64,000 bases of DNA from NCBI RefSeq assembly GCF_024594815.1, contig NZ_JANJOU010000002.1, positions 248,001 through 312,000 on the forward strand, read 5' to 3'. The notes below the pieces were generated by a model. The model saw nothing but the letters and a program-made list of their open reading frames with translations. It was not told the DNA's origin and ran no database searches. The stretch is from Roseomonas populi (lineage in GTDB: Bacteria; Pseudomonadota; Alphaproteobacteria; Acetobacterales; Acetobacteraceae). Within the stretch, counting starts at the first letter, position 1; each line of letters opens with the position of its first letter. This document shows, piece by piece, positions 24,523 through 32,826 of the stretch. The position numbers were made by a program, and so were the translations under genes.

Positions 24523-26052
24523 GTGCAGATGCATCCCGTGAAGGTCTACCCATCCAAGGCGCTGCTGAAGCGCGAGGACCAGCTCGCCTGGAAGATCGCG
24601 GCGGTGGCCGCCGATCCCGTCGCGGTGCCGGAAGACACGGCGGCCATGATCATCAATCGCGTGATCGACAACGCCTCCGTCGCCATCGCCGCGATCAACC
24701 GCTCCGCCCCCACCTCCGCGCGGCAGATGGCACTCGGCCACCCGCGTCCGGGCGGCGCGACGGTGTTCGGCGCCGATCCCACGGTGCGCGTCTCGCCGGA
24801 ATGGGCGGCCTGGGCGAACGGCACGGCGGTGCGCGAGCTGGACATGCACGACACCTTCCTGGCCGCCGACTACTCCCACCCCGGCGACAACATCCCGCCG
24901 ATCCTCGCCGTGGCCCAGACCACCGGGAAGAGCGGCGCCGAGCTGCTGCGCGGCCTCGCCACCGGCTACGAGATCCACATCGACCTGGTGCGCGCCATCT
25001 GCCTGCATGAGCACAAGGTGGACCACATCGCCCATCTCTGCCCGGCACAGGCCGCTGGCCTGGGCACGCTGCTGGGGCTGGACCAGGCGACGATCTTCCA
25101 GGCCGTACAGCAGGCGCTGCACGTCTCGGTAACCTTCCGCCAGAGCCGCAAGGGCGAAATCAGCTCCTGGAAGGCCTTCGCTCCCGCCCATGCCGGCAAG
25201 CTGGCGGTGGAAGCGGTGGACCGCGCCATGCGCGGGGAGGGGGCGCCGAGCCCGATCTACGAGGGCGAGGACAGCGTGGTTGCCTGGGTCCTCTCCGGCC
25301 GCACCCACCGCTACCAGGGCGACGTTTACGAGCCGGTGTACTACAACGTGCCCCTGCCAGGCCCGGGCGAGGCGAAGCGCGCCATCCTCGACAGCTACAC
25401 GAAGGAGCACTCGGCCGAGTACCAGTCCCAGGCGCTGATCGACCTCGCCTTCCGCATGCGGGAGAGGATCAAGGACCTGGAGCAGGTGGAGAAGATCCTC
25501 CTCCACACCTCCCACCACACCCACTACGTGATCGGCACCGGGGCCAACGACCCGCAGAAGATGGACCCCACGGCCAGCCGCGAGACGCTGGACCACTCCA
25601 TTATGTACATCTTCACCGTCGCCCTGCAGGACGGGCGCTGGCACCACGTGGACAGCTACGCGCCCGAGCGCGCCGCCCGGCCCGATACCGTCCGCCTCTG
25701 GCACAAGATGGAGACGCGGGAGGACCCGGAGTGGACGCGCCGCTACCACTCCCGCGACCCGAACGAGCTGGCCTTCGGCGGCCGGGTGGAGATCACCCTG
25801 AAAGACGGCACGGTGCTGACGGACGAGCTGGCGGTGGCGAACGCCCACCCGCTGGGGGCTAAGCCCTTCGGCCGCGCCGACTACATCCGCAAGTTCCGCA
25901 TCCTGACGGAAGGGATGATCGACGCCGCGGAGGCGGACCGCTTCATCGCCGCGGCGGAGAACCTGCCGAACCTTAAGGCCGGGGAGCTGGACCAGCTCAG
26001 CGTGCGCCTGCCCGATGGCAAGCTCGCCGTCGGCAAGCCCGGCATCTTCTGA
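24523..26052 (+). CDS. prpD: 2-methylcitrate dehydratase, MmgE/PrpD family
   Basis: A 509-residue PrpD, which dehydrates 2-methylcitrate to methylaconitate in propionate breakdown. Family stretches [19 protein letters not shown] at the start, [20 protein letters not shown], the [11 protein letters not shown] block and [13 protein letters not shown] are intact. The GTG at 24523 has AAGGAA about 7 bases upstream; an ATG at 24529 is the alternative and differs by two residues. It is followed 81 bp later by prpC. prpB (methylisocitrate lyase) is not in the window. Confidence 0.94.
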   Translation: MQMHPVKVYPSKALLKREDQLAWKIAAVAADPVAVPEDTAAMIINRVIDNASVAIAAINRSAPTSARQMALGHPRPGGATVFGADPTVRVSPEWAAWANGTAVRELDMHDTFLAADYSHPGDNIPPILAVAQTTGKSGAELLRGLATGYEIHIDLVRAICLHEHKVDHIAHLCPAQAAGLGTLLGLDQATIFQAVQQALHVSVTFRQSRKGEISSWKAFAPAHAGKLAVEAVDRAMRGEGAPSPIYEGEDSVVAWVLSGRTHRYQGDVYEPVYYNVPLPGPGEAKRAILDSYTKEHSAEYQSQALIDLAFRMRERIKDLEQVEKILLHTSHHTHYVIGTGANDPQKMDPTASRETLDHSIMYIFTVALQDGRWHHVDSYAPERAARPDTVRLWHKMETREDPEWTRRYHSRDPNELAFGGRVEITLKDGTVLTDELAVANAHPLGAKPFGRADYIRKFRILTEGMIDAAEADRFIAAAENLPNLKAGELDQLSVRLPDGKLAVGKPGIF

Positions 26053-26133
26053 GCCCAGTCTTCTTAGCACTGTCCGCGCTGCCGGCCCTTCCGGCGGCGC
26101 GGCAGCACAGCCCCACTAGCAGGAGGACGAACC

Positions 26134-27294
26134 ATGAGCGAAACCCAGCCCGATATCCGCAAGGGCCTCGTCGGCGTCGTCGCCGACGTCTCGGCCGTCT
26201 CCAAGGTGATGCCGGAGACGAACAGCCTCACCTATCGCGGCTACCCCGTGCAGGACCTGGCGGAGGAATGTTCCTTCGAGGAGGTCGCCTACCTCCTCTG
26301 GAACGGCGAGCTGCCGAACGCGGCCCAACTCGCCGACTTCCGGCGGGAAGAAGCCTCGCAGCGCGCTCTGACCCCGGCGCTGCTGGAGGTGATCCGCGCC
26401 TTCCCGCGCGAAGCCCACCCGATGGACGCCATCCGCACCGCCGTCTCCTTCCTCGGCATGGAGGACCCTGACACGGCTGACGTGTCCGAGCCCGCCACGC
26501 GCCGCAAGGCGATGCGGCTGCTGGCGAAGATCCCCACCGCCATCGCGGCCGCACACCGCGCCTCCAAGGGGCTGGACCCGGTAGCGCCCGATCCTTCCCT
26601 GACCTTCGCCGAGAACTTCTTCCACGTCGTATTCGGGAAAGTTCCCCAGCCAGAGGTGGTGAAGGCCTTTGACGTCTCACTCATCCTCTATGCGGAGCAC
26701 GGGTTCAACGCCTCCACCTTCACCGCCCGCCTGATCACCTCCACCGGCGGCGACCTGCACGGGGCGGTCACGGGCGGCATCGCCGCGCTGAAGGGCCCGC
26801 TGCACGGCGGCGCCAACGAGGCCGTGATGCACATGCTCAGCGAGATCGGCGACCCCACGAAGGCGGTGGAGTGGCTCCAGTCCCGCTTCGACCACAAGGC
26901 GCTGGTGATGGGCTTCGGCCACCGCGTCTACAAGAACGGCGACAGCCGCGTGCCCACCATGACCAAATACGCCGAGAAGATGGCGGAGGTCGTCGGCGAC
27001 CGGCGCTGGATGGAGATGTCCCGCCTGCTGGCCGGGGAGATGCTGGCGAAGAAGAACATCCACCCGAACCTCGATTTCCCGGCCGGCCCCGCCTACCACC
27101 TGATGGGCTTCGACATCCCGCTCTTCACGCCGATCTTCGTTGCCTCCCGCATCACCGGCTGGGCGGCGCACGTGATCGAGCAGGCGGCGGACAACCGCCT
27201 CATCCGCCCTCTCTCGCACTATACCGGCGCGGCGCAGCGGGCGGTTCTCGCCATGTCCGCGCGCGGCTCCGCCGCGGCGTCCGCACACAGCTGA
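26134..27294 (+). CDS. prpC: 2-methylcitrate synthase (citrate synthase family)
   Basis: A 386-residue type I citrate-synthase-family protein that condenses propionyl-CoA with oxaloacetate. The catalytic histidines are in GPLHGGANEAV and GFGHRVYKNGD, and the aspartate is in LDFPAGPAYHLMGF. The short length and RKGLVGVVADVSAVSKV start are typical of PrpC rather than of the larger hexameric GltA. GCAGGAGGA precedes the ATG. Follows prpD in the same operon. Confidence 0.94.
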   Translation: MSETQPDIRKGLVGVVADVSAVSKVMPETNSLTYRGYPVQDLAEECSFEEVAYLLWNGELPNAAQLADFRREEASQRALTPALLEVIRAFPREAHPMDAIRTAVSFLGMEDPDTADVSEPATRRKAMRLLAKIPTAIAAAHRASKGLDPVAPDPSLTFAENFFHVVFGKVPQPEVVKAFDVSLILYAEHGFNASTFTARLITSTGGDLHGAVTGGIAALKGPLHGGANEAVMHMLSEIGDPTKAVEWLQSRFDHKALVMGFGHRVYKNGDSRVPTMTKYAEKMAEVVGDRRWMEMSRLLAGEMLAKKNIHPNLDFPAGPAYHLMGFDIPLFTPIFVASRITGWAAHVIEQAADNRLIRPLSHYTGAAQRAVLAMSARGSAAASAHS

Positions 27295-27415
27295 CGACAG
27301 CGCTGCTGGCGGCGCGACGCGCGCGCCGCCAGCATCTCCGAACGCGGCGCGGGGCAACGTGCGATGATGCGAGTCGGATGCACGCGAAAATCTGAGCGCG
27401 CGAGAAGTCTTTTCG

Positions 27416-27444
27416 TTGACAAGCCGGAGTACGGTGCAGATAGC
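27416..27444 (+). promoter_or_regulatory. Sigma-70-like promoter TTGACA-N17-GATAGC
   Basis: A consensus -35 TTGACA follows CTTTTCG, and a 17-base spacer leads to GATAGC. Transcription would begin near 27451, inside the hairpin, leaving a leader of about 380 nt before the GTG at 27832. The -10 is only a partial match. Confidence 0.5.
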
Positions 27445-27588
27445 GTGAGACGCGCAAGAACCGTCTCACGCGATTCGCGCGCGATGCTGTCAAGCACCAT
27501 GTGCAGCCACGATGCACCCGGCGGGACAGCGGCGCGGCAGACAACGGGACGGTGATCGGCGCGACGCAACGCGAAAGGACGGTTCTTG
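27444..27588 (+). repeat. Competing inverted repeats in leader RNA
   Basis: CGTGAGACG (27444-27452) pairs with CGTCTCACG (27462-27470) over a 9-base loop. The overlapping segment CAAGAACCGTC (27455-27465) is instead exactly complementary to GACGGTTCTTG (27578-27588). The two pairings exclude each other, as in attenuators or switches. Confidence 0.5.
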
Positions 27589-27831
27589 GATTTCCGCAAA
27601 CGGGAAGTCTCAAGCCGGATGAGAGAAACGGCGGCGGAGGCGGCGACGGAGACGCCGGCCGAGCTGCCTGGGAACGCGAGGCCGGAGACGGCACGGCGCG
27701 GCCGCTCCATCACCTCGCGCGGCGGAACCAGGCCCTGTGATGCCTTCCCCCCGAACGGTGGGTGCGTCCGCGGGTCCAGAACGATCCATGACGCGAACCC
27801 ACCAGGCACGAACGATCAGGAGATCCAGCAC

Positions 27832-28596
27832 GTGAGCGAAGAGAAGACCCCCCGCGCCGCCGCCATGGCGATGAGCACGACCCGCCGCAGCACCGGCACG
27901 CGTAAGGCAAGCACCGCCGGCCGCGCCAAGCCGGCCGCGAAGTCCACGACCAAGGCCACAAAGGCCACCAAGACCACCGCCGCCAAGAAGCCGGCGGCGA
28001 AGAAGGCTCCGGCCGCCAAGAAGGCCGCGCCCGCCCGCAAGACCGCGGCGGCCAAGACGACGACCGCGCGCAAGACCACGAGCACGCGCAGCACGGCCGC
28101 GAAGAAGGCCGCGCCCGCCCGCAAGACCGCGGCGAGCAAGACGACGACCGCGCGCAAGACCGCGAGCACGCGTAGCACGGCCGCGAAGAAGGCCGCCCCG
28201 GCCCGCAAGACCGCCACCAGCCGCGCGACCCCGGCGAAGCGCGCCACCACGGCCCGCACCGCCGCCAAGTCCGCCACCGCGCGCCGCCCGGCCGCGAAGC
28301 GCACCACCGCCGCCGCCTCCACGACCACCCGCAAGGCCGCGCCGAAGCGCACCGCCGCCGCCAAGCCGGCTGCGAAGACGACGGCCCGCAAGGCCCCGGC
28401 GTCCCGCACCACGGCCACCCGTGCCGCCGCCAGCCGCAGCACGGGCGCCCGCAAGAGCGCCGCGACCAGCTCGCGCAGCGAGGCCGCGAAGAAGGGCGCC
28501 GCCACCCGCGCCCGCAAGAAGGCCGAGGCCGCCTCCGCCCCTGCCGAAACCCCGGCGGCCGAGAACGAGGCGATGAACACCGGCGACGAGACCTGA
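27832..28596 (+). CDS. Histone H1-like Lys/Ala-rich nucleoid protein
   Basis: A 254-residue protein composed almost only of Ala, Lys, Arg, Thr, Ser and Pro, with repeated AAKK, APARKT and TTARK units and a short acidic C-terminal tail ending GDET. It resembles the eukaryotic H1 C-terminal domain and bacterial HctB/AlgP-like DNA-binding proteins, which compact or modulate the nucleoid. A GTG at 27832 with AGGAG nine bases upstream is the best start; the first ATG is ten codons later. Two near-identical 84-base repeats lie within it. A strong intrinsic terminator follows at once. Confidence 0.85.
   Translation: MSEEKTPRAAAMAMSTTRRSTGTRKASTAGRAKPAAKSTTKATKATKTTAAKKPAAKKAPAAKKAAPARKTAAAKTTTARKTTSTRSTAAKKAAPARKTAASKTTTARKTASTRSTAAKKAAPARKTATSRATPAKRATTARTAAKSATARRPAAKRTTAAASTTTRKAAPKRTAAAKPAAKTTARKAPASRTTATRAAASRSTGARKSAATSSRSEAAKKGAATRARKKAEAASAPAETPAAENEAMNTGDET
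28021..28188 (+). repeat. Two 84-base tandem repeats within the H1-like gene
   Basis: Units 28021-28104 and 28105-28188 differ at only a few bases, and a third, more degenerate unit starts at 28189. Each encodes 28 residues beginning KAAPARKTAA. Such in-frame tandem units can expand or contract by slippage. Confidence 0.85.
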
Positions 28597-28615
28597 TCAG
28601 GTCGCCTTCACGAGG

Positions 28616-28644
28616 AAGGGGGCGCTTCGGCGCCCCCTTTTTTT
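28616..28644 (+). terminator. Rho-independent terminator
   Basis: GGGGGCGC-TTCG-GCGCCCCC followed by seven T bases, 20 bp after the stop of the H1-like gene. It is a textbook intrinsic terminator with a UUCG tetraloop. The opposite gene ends at 28652. Confidence 0.93.
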
Positions 28645-28651
28645 GTGCGGA

Positions 28652-29518
28652 TCAACGGCCAGGCGGCAAGGCGAGCAGGTCCGTGTGCCCGACGAGGGCG
28701 CGAAGCGCGCCGCGCCGGGCCTGCGCCGCACGTGCGGCCGACCAGGCGCCGATCGCCGCTCCGCCGCGCGGGGTCCAGCGCCGCGCGGCCTCCGTGTGGC
28801 CCTTGGCAAGCGCGCTCAGCATGCGTGTCTCCGCCGGCCCGATCCGCCAGGGGGAGGGCGCGGTCGCCACATCGAAGCCCTGCGCGCGGAAAGCGGCCGC
28901 CATGGCGCGCACGGCCTCGTTCCCGAGCGCGGGTCCGTCGAATCCCTTCTCCCGCCTCTGGTCGCGCCGGAAGCCGCGCGCCACGATGCCGTCCGCCGGG
29001 TGCGGCGGCAGGAAGCGGGCGTCGCCGGCCACGTTCAGCGCCGCGTAGAAGGGCAGGCGCAGCCCTTCGGCCATCCGCTCCACCCACCGGCGGGAGACGA
29101 GGTCGCAAAGCGCGGAGCAGACCACGCCATCGGCCTTCCCAAGCGGCAGGCCTTCCGGCGCGTCGGCCAGGTCTCTCACCAGACCGTCCACCCGCCACGC
29201 GCCGGAGGGCGTATGAACAAGCAGCGTGCGCTTGTTCGGCGCCGAGACCTCGAAGCCGACATCCACGGCGCGCATGGCGATGGTGTCGAAGGCGAATTCG
29301 ATGAGGGAGACGTCCGCGTCCACCAGCGTCCAGGCCTGCGGCCGGTTCAGGACGGGTGCGAGCCAGCGGAACAGGCTGCCCGTGCCCGCACCAAGGTCTA
29401 GCAGCCGCGGCCGCGCTGGCAGGGCGGCGGATAGGGCGAGGGCGAGGCCGAAATCCCGCGCGCGGGCGTCGAAGGGCTCGCGCAGTTCCAACCAGTCCGC
29501 GTCGAAGCTCTCGCTCAT
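28652..29518 (-). CDS. Class I SAM-dependent methyltransferase
   Basis: A 288-residue methyltransferase with motif I LLDLGAGTGS at about 39-48 and the acidic ribose-binding LVDAD after it. The C-terminal third carries an Arg/Ala-rich extension. Substrate cannot be read. Its ATG overlaps the glycosyltransferase stop (ATGA), so it is the last gene of the five-gene unit starting at 32772 (RibD-like reductase, MDR dehydrogenase, PTPS-fold, GT4, methyltransferase), and it probably methylates the product of that pathway. Confidence 0.82.
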   Translation of the reverse strand: MSESFDADWLELREPFDARARDFGLALALSAALPARPRLLDLGAGTGSLFRWLAPVLNRPQAWTLVDADVSLIEFAFDTIAMRAVDVGFEVSAPNKRTLLVHTPSGAWRVDGLVRDLADAPEGLPLGKADGVVCSALCDLVSRRWVERMAEGLRLPFYAALNVAGDARFLPPHPADGIVARGFRRDQRREKGFDGPALGNEAVRAMAAAFRAQGFDVATAPSPWRIGPAETRMLSALAKGHTEAARRWTPRGGAAIGAWSAARAAQARRGALRALVGHTDLLALPPGR

Positions 29519-30558
29519 GCGCGCGCCCTCTCAATTTCGCGCGCGAAGGCCTCGGCGCGGTCGGACCAGCGCGGCAGGCGCTGCCCGGCCCGCCAGGCCG
29601 CTCCCGCCATCGCCTCGCGCAGCCCGGGATCGTAGATCGCGCGCCGCATGGCCCGGGAAAGGCTGTTGCTGTCCCCCGGCGCCGCGATCACCGCGCCGTC
29701 GCGCGGCGCGAGGTCTGCCAAGGCGCCGCCGGAGGTCACGGCCAGCGGCAGCCCGCGCGCCAGCGCCTCTGCCACCGCCATGCCGTAGCCTTCCCAGTGA
29801 CTCGCCGAGGCGAAAAGGTCGGCGCGGTCGTACAGCGCCTCCAGCGCCTCACCCTCCACCTCCCCGGCGAAGGTGATGCGTTTGGTGATGCCGAGCTCCT
29901 CAGCCAGGCCTCGCAGCCCTTGGGCGTGCACGGCGTCTCGCACCGGGCCGGCGATCGTCAGCGTCCATTCCAGGTCGGTCAGCCGCCCCAGCGCCCGCAG
30001 CAGCACATCATACCCTTTGCGCGGCACGAGCGTGCCCACCGAGAGGATGGCGCAGCCCGGTCCATCCGATCCCCTGGCGCGCGGCGCCGGGTCCGTGCCC
30101 GGCTCGACCGTGCCGATGCGCGCGGGGTTGGCGCCAAATTCCGGCGCCAGTCGTTCGGCCGTGAGATGGGAGGTCGTGACCAGCCGCCCGAGCCGCGGGA
30201 AAATCGCGCGCTCGCGCTCCCGCAGTGCCGCGCGCTCCTCTTCGGAGAAGCCGGTTTCCAGCGCGGTCGGGTGATGAATCAGACCGACGGCGCGGGCCAG
30301 GGCAGGGGAGTCCAGGAGCGGTGCGAAGGCGGGCAGGCCGAGCCCATCGACGACCAGCGCCTCCGTCGCGAGGAGCCGGTCCACCACGCCGCGCCCGGCG
30401 GCTTCGGCCTCCGCGTCCGGAAGTGGATGGCGGCCGGGCATCTCCTCGATCCGCACTTCATGGCCCGCAGCCCGGAGGCCCTCGAGAATGCGGCGGTCGT
30501 AGGCGTAGCCGCCGCTGGTGGCGGAGAGCGGCGCCGGTACGGCGAGGACGATCCTCAC
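29515..30558 (-). CDS. Glycosyltransferase family 4
   Basis: A 347-residue GT-B-fold transferase. The C-terminal half has SVGTLVPRKGYDVLLRAL and SASHWEGYGMAVAEALARGLP, where the E-x7-E type motif binds the sugar nucleotide. The N-terminal half has the GGYAYDRRIL acceptor-side start. It is a retaining enzyme by family. It overlaps the PTPS-fold gene upstream and the methyltransferase downstream by 4 bases each. Such tight coupling suggests it glycosylates a small metabolite rather than a cell-wall polymer, though that is inference. Confidence 0.86.
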   Translation of the reverse strand: MRIVLAVPAPLSATSGGYAYDRRILEGLRAAGHEVRIEEMPGRHPLPDAEAEAAGRGVVDRLLATEALVVDGLGLPAFAPLLDSPALARAVGLIHHPTALETGFSEEERAALRERERAIFPRLGRLVTTSHLTAERLAPEFGANPARIGTVEPGTDPAPRARGSDGPGCAILSVGTLVPRKGYDVLLRALGRLTDLEWTLTIAGPVRDAVHAQGLRGLAEELGITKRITFAGEVEGEALEALYDRADLFASASHWEGYGMAVAEALARGLPLAVTSGGALADLAPRDGAVIAAPGDSNSLSRAMRRAIYDPGLREAMAGAAWRAGQRLPRWSDRAEAFAREIERARA

Positions 30559-30971
30559 GCCGAGACGGTCTTCCGCACCGGCGCTTCATAGGCAGCCCAG
30601 GCCAGAGGGCTCTCCCGCAGCAGCACCTTCACCGCCTGCACGGCCCGCCCGCCCTCGCCGAGCTTCCCCTCCGCCAGCGCGGCGCAGAGCAGGCCATGGA
30701 TATGGAAGCAAAGGAACTCCGTGCTGGTATTCTGGCCGGAGAACTGGGGCAGGTTGTCCAGGTTGTCGTAGTCGAAGCTGTCGAGGATGCGCCGCAACTC
30801 CACCCGGGCGGCGGCGATGTCCACCAGCAGGTTCGCATCGTCCAGGGCCGGCGCGCGGAACTCCGCCTCCACCACGAAGGTCGCGCCGTGCACCCGCTGG
30901 GCGGGCCCGAAGGCCTCTCCCTTGAAGGAGTGCGCGATCATCACGTGGTCGGCGACGGTCAGGCTGTACAT
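30555..30971 (-). CDS. 6-pyruvoyltetrahydropterin synthase/QueD-fold protein with altered active site
   Basis: A 138-residue T-fold protein related to PTPS and 6-carboxytetrahydropterin synthase. From the ATG at 30971, H14 matches the first zinc histidine and H28 the first of the HGH pair, but the second is Ala30 and the catalytic cysteine position is Ala24. The LDH triad segment reads FDYDNLD, keeping D67 but replacing histidine with Tyr68. E85 of the pterin-binding PTxEN-like segment is kept. It probably binds a pterin or pyrimidine but cannot use canonical PTPS chemistry. A GTG at 30986, overlapping the upstream stop as GTGA, is an alternative start. Confidence 0.8.
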   Translation of the reverse strand: MYSLTVADHVMIAHSFKGEAFGPAQRVHGATFVVEAEFRAPALDDANLLVDIAAARVELRRILDSFDYDNLDNLPQFSGQNTSTEFLCFHIHGLLCAALAEGKLGEGGRAVQAVKVLLRESPLAWAAYEAPVRKTVSA

Positions 30972-30982
30972 CGGGCTCTCGC

Positions 30983-31972
30983 TCACTGTTCGTAGGTGAC
31001 GACGGGCAGCAGCGGCGCCGCCTGCCCTTCGGGCGGGGCGCCGAGCAGGCCGGGCATGGCGCGCGGCAGGTCGCGAAACGGGACCATGGGGCCGCAGAGC
31101 GCATCCAGCGCCGGATCGGCCAGCAGGGAGAGGGCGAGCGCCATCCGCTCCGCGTGGCTGCGCCGCCCGCGCATCGGCGCCGCGACATGCCCGACCTGGG
31201 TGGAGCGGATGGTGACGCGGTTCCCGTGAAAACCTTCGCCCAGCGGCAGGGTGCAATCGGCGCTGCCGAACCAGGAGGCCTCGAGGATGCGCGCCTCGAA
31301 CCCCGCGCAGCGCAGCGCCGTCCGCAGCCCCTCCGGGTTGCCCGAGGCGTGGACGATCAGGTCGCGGTTTCCAGGCGCATCTTCCGGCGCGACGAGCCGC
31401 AGCCCCAGGCGCTGCGCCACGGGCGCGCGCAGCGGGTCGGGATCGGCCACCGCCAATTCCATCGCCGGGAAGCGAGAGAGCAGCCAGGCGCAGAGCAGCC
31501 CCACCACCCCGGCACCGATGACGAGCGCCCTCTCCCCTGGCAGCGGCTGTGCGTCCCAGACGACGTTCAGCGCCGTCTCCATGTTTGCCGCCAGCACGGC
31601 GCGCCATTCCGGGACCCGGTCCGGCACAACAGAACATAATGTGATGGGCGCGACGAACCGATCCTGGTGCGGGTGCAAGCAGAAGACGCGCTGCCCGATC
31701 CATTCCTCCGGCCCGTCCTCCACCACGCCCACGGCCGCGTACCCGTATTTGACGGGGAAGGGGAACTCACCGCCCTGCATCGGGCCGCGCATGCGCGCCC
31801 GTTCGCTCTCCGGCACGCGGCCGTGAAAGACCAGCCGCTCCGTACCGCGGCTGATGCCGCTGGCGAGGGTCCGCACGAGGACCTCGCCGGGGCCGGGGGC
31901 ACGGAGCGACTCCCCGTGGATGGCGCCTTCGCCGGGGCCGGTGGTCCAGAAGGCGGTGGCCGTCACCGTCAT
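30983..31972 (-). CDS. MDR-superfamily dehydrogenase (zinc-type, cysteine ligand lost)
   Basis: A 329-residue medium-chain dehydrogenase/reductase with an intact Rossmann motif VIGAGVVGLLC. At the catalytic-zinc cysteine position the sequence is SGISRGTE, so the metal ligand is serine and catalysis may be zinc-independent. Its ATG overlaps the reductase-gene stop (ATGA). Homologues of the SGISRGTE type are commonly annotated zinc-binding alcohol dehydrogenases. Here its role is probably redox modification of the pathway intermediate; substrate unknown. Confidence 0.83.
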   Translation of the reverse strand: MTVTATAFWTTGPGEGAIHGESLRAPGPGEVLVRTLASGISRGTERLVFHGRVPESERARMRGPMQGGEFPFPVKYGYAAVGVVEDGPEEWIGQRVFCLHPHQDRFVAPITLCSVVPDRVPEWRAVLAANMETALNVVWDAQPLPGERALVIGAGVVGLLCAWLLSRFPAMELAVADPDPLRAPVAQRLGLRLVAPEDAPGNRDLIVHASGNPEGLRTALRCAGFEARILEASWFGSADCTLPLGEGFHGNRVTIRSTQVGHVAAPMRGRRSHAERMALALSLLADPALDALCGPMVPFRDLPRAMPGLLGAPPEGQAAPLLPVVTYEQ

Positions 31973-32772
31973 GCGCCCTCGCAGACGCGGGGTCGGGTCC
32001 GGCGCAGGGGAATGTCGAAGAGGATGTCGCCGCCCTCCAGCGGATAGGGTGTCCAGTCGAAGCGCAGCCCATCCGCGATCCGCGCCGCCTCCGGCAGGAT
32101 AAAGGCCGCGCGGCCGGAGCCGAGGATGACGGGCGCCACCGTGACGTGCAGCCGGTCCAGCAGCCCCGCCGCGAGAAAGGCGGAGACGGTGATCCCGCCA
32201 CCCTCCACGAACAGCCGGGACAGCCCGCGCGCGTGCAGTGCCCGCAGCAGCGCAGCAAGGTCCATGCCTTCCGGGCCGCGCGGCAGGCGCAGCACCTCGG
32301 CGGCGCCGTGGCGGTCGCCGCCGGGCGATTCGGCGAGGCATGCGAGAAGCGTGGGCGGGCCGCCATCGCAGAAAAGTCGGTGCGCGTCCGGTAGGCGGCG
32401 CCGCGGGTCCAGCACCACGCGCACGGGGCTCTCGCCCCGCACCTCCCGCGTCGTCAGGCGGGGGTCGTCCTTCTCCACCGTGCCCGCGCCCACCAGCACG
32501 GCGTCGCAGAGCGCGCGCAGGCGATGGGTGTGGAGGATGTCGCCGCGCCCGCCGATCCATTGGCTGGATCCGCCGGCCGTGGCGATGCGGCCGTCCAGCG
32601 TCTGCGCCAAGCGGCCGACGAGGGTGCAGCCATCGCCTCCCGCGCCGCCCGCCAGCACCGGCGCGAAGAGGCTGGCAAGGGGGTGGTCGGGCAGGGGCGC
32701 GGGCGAACCGGCGCGCCGCGCCAGCAGCGCCGCCCAGGCCTGTTCCGCTGCGCTGTCCGGCATGGCATCCAT
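31969..32772 (-). CDS. RibD C-terminal-type pyrimidine/pterin reductase
   Basis: A 267-residue protein of the dihydrofolate-reductase-like RibD C-terminal family. QTLDGRIA, VLVGAGTVEKDDP with the NADPH-binding region, LFVEGGGITVSAFL and DRLHVTVAPVILGSG are all family hallmarks. In riboflavin synthesis this domain reduces the ribosylaminopyrimidine side chain; here the deaminase half is missing and the gene starts an operon with a PTPS-fold protein, a dehydrogenase, a glycosyltransferase and a methyltransferase. It is therefore unlikely to be the housekeeping RibD. Confidence 0.86.
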   Translation of the reverse strand: MDAMPDSAAEQAWAALLARRAGSPAPLPDHPLASLFAPVLAGGAGGDGCTLVGRLAQTLDGRIATAGGSSQWIGGRGDILHTHRLRALCDAVLVGAGTVEKDDPRLTTREVRGESPVRVVLDPRRRLPDAHRLFCDGGPPTLLACLAESPGGDRHGAAEVLRLPRGPEGMDLAALLRALHARGLSRLFVEGGGITVSAFLAAGLLDRLHVTVAPVILGSGRAAFILPEAARIADGLRFDWTPYPLEGGDILFDIPLRRTRPRVCEGA

Positions 32773-32826
32773 GTCTCGCAGCTATGCCCCAGCGGCGCGC
32801 CATGCGCCAGCAGCCCGCTCCTCCGT

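Larger units (their letters stand above)
27295..27831 (+). other. Long non-coding leader upstream of the H1-like gene
   Basis: The 537 bp between prpC and the H1-like gene show no convincing gene. They hold a sigma-70-like promoter (27416-27444), a 9-bp hairpin directly after it (27444-27470), an 11-base segment whose exact complement recurs at 27578-27588, and a split direct repeat (GAAGTCT...CAAGCCGGA near 27404-27428 and again at 27604-27619). Open frames on either strand here have no ribosome site. Confidence 0.5.

Noticed and set aside
27219-27809. A minus-strand frame of 196 residues covering the end of prpC and the leader
   Set aside because: It overlaps the prpC C-terminus antisense, lacks a ribosome site and shows no domain.
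28021-28280. Repeats resembling a CRISPR array
   Set aside because: Units are directly adjacent without spacers and encode in-frame H1-like repeats.
30983-32803. A 606-residue fusion of reductase and dehydrogenase
   Set aside because: The first half of that frame is a shadow of the RibD-like gene. The dehydrogenase starts at its own ATG at 31972, overlapping the reductase stop.
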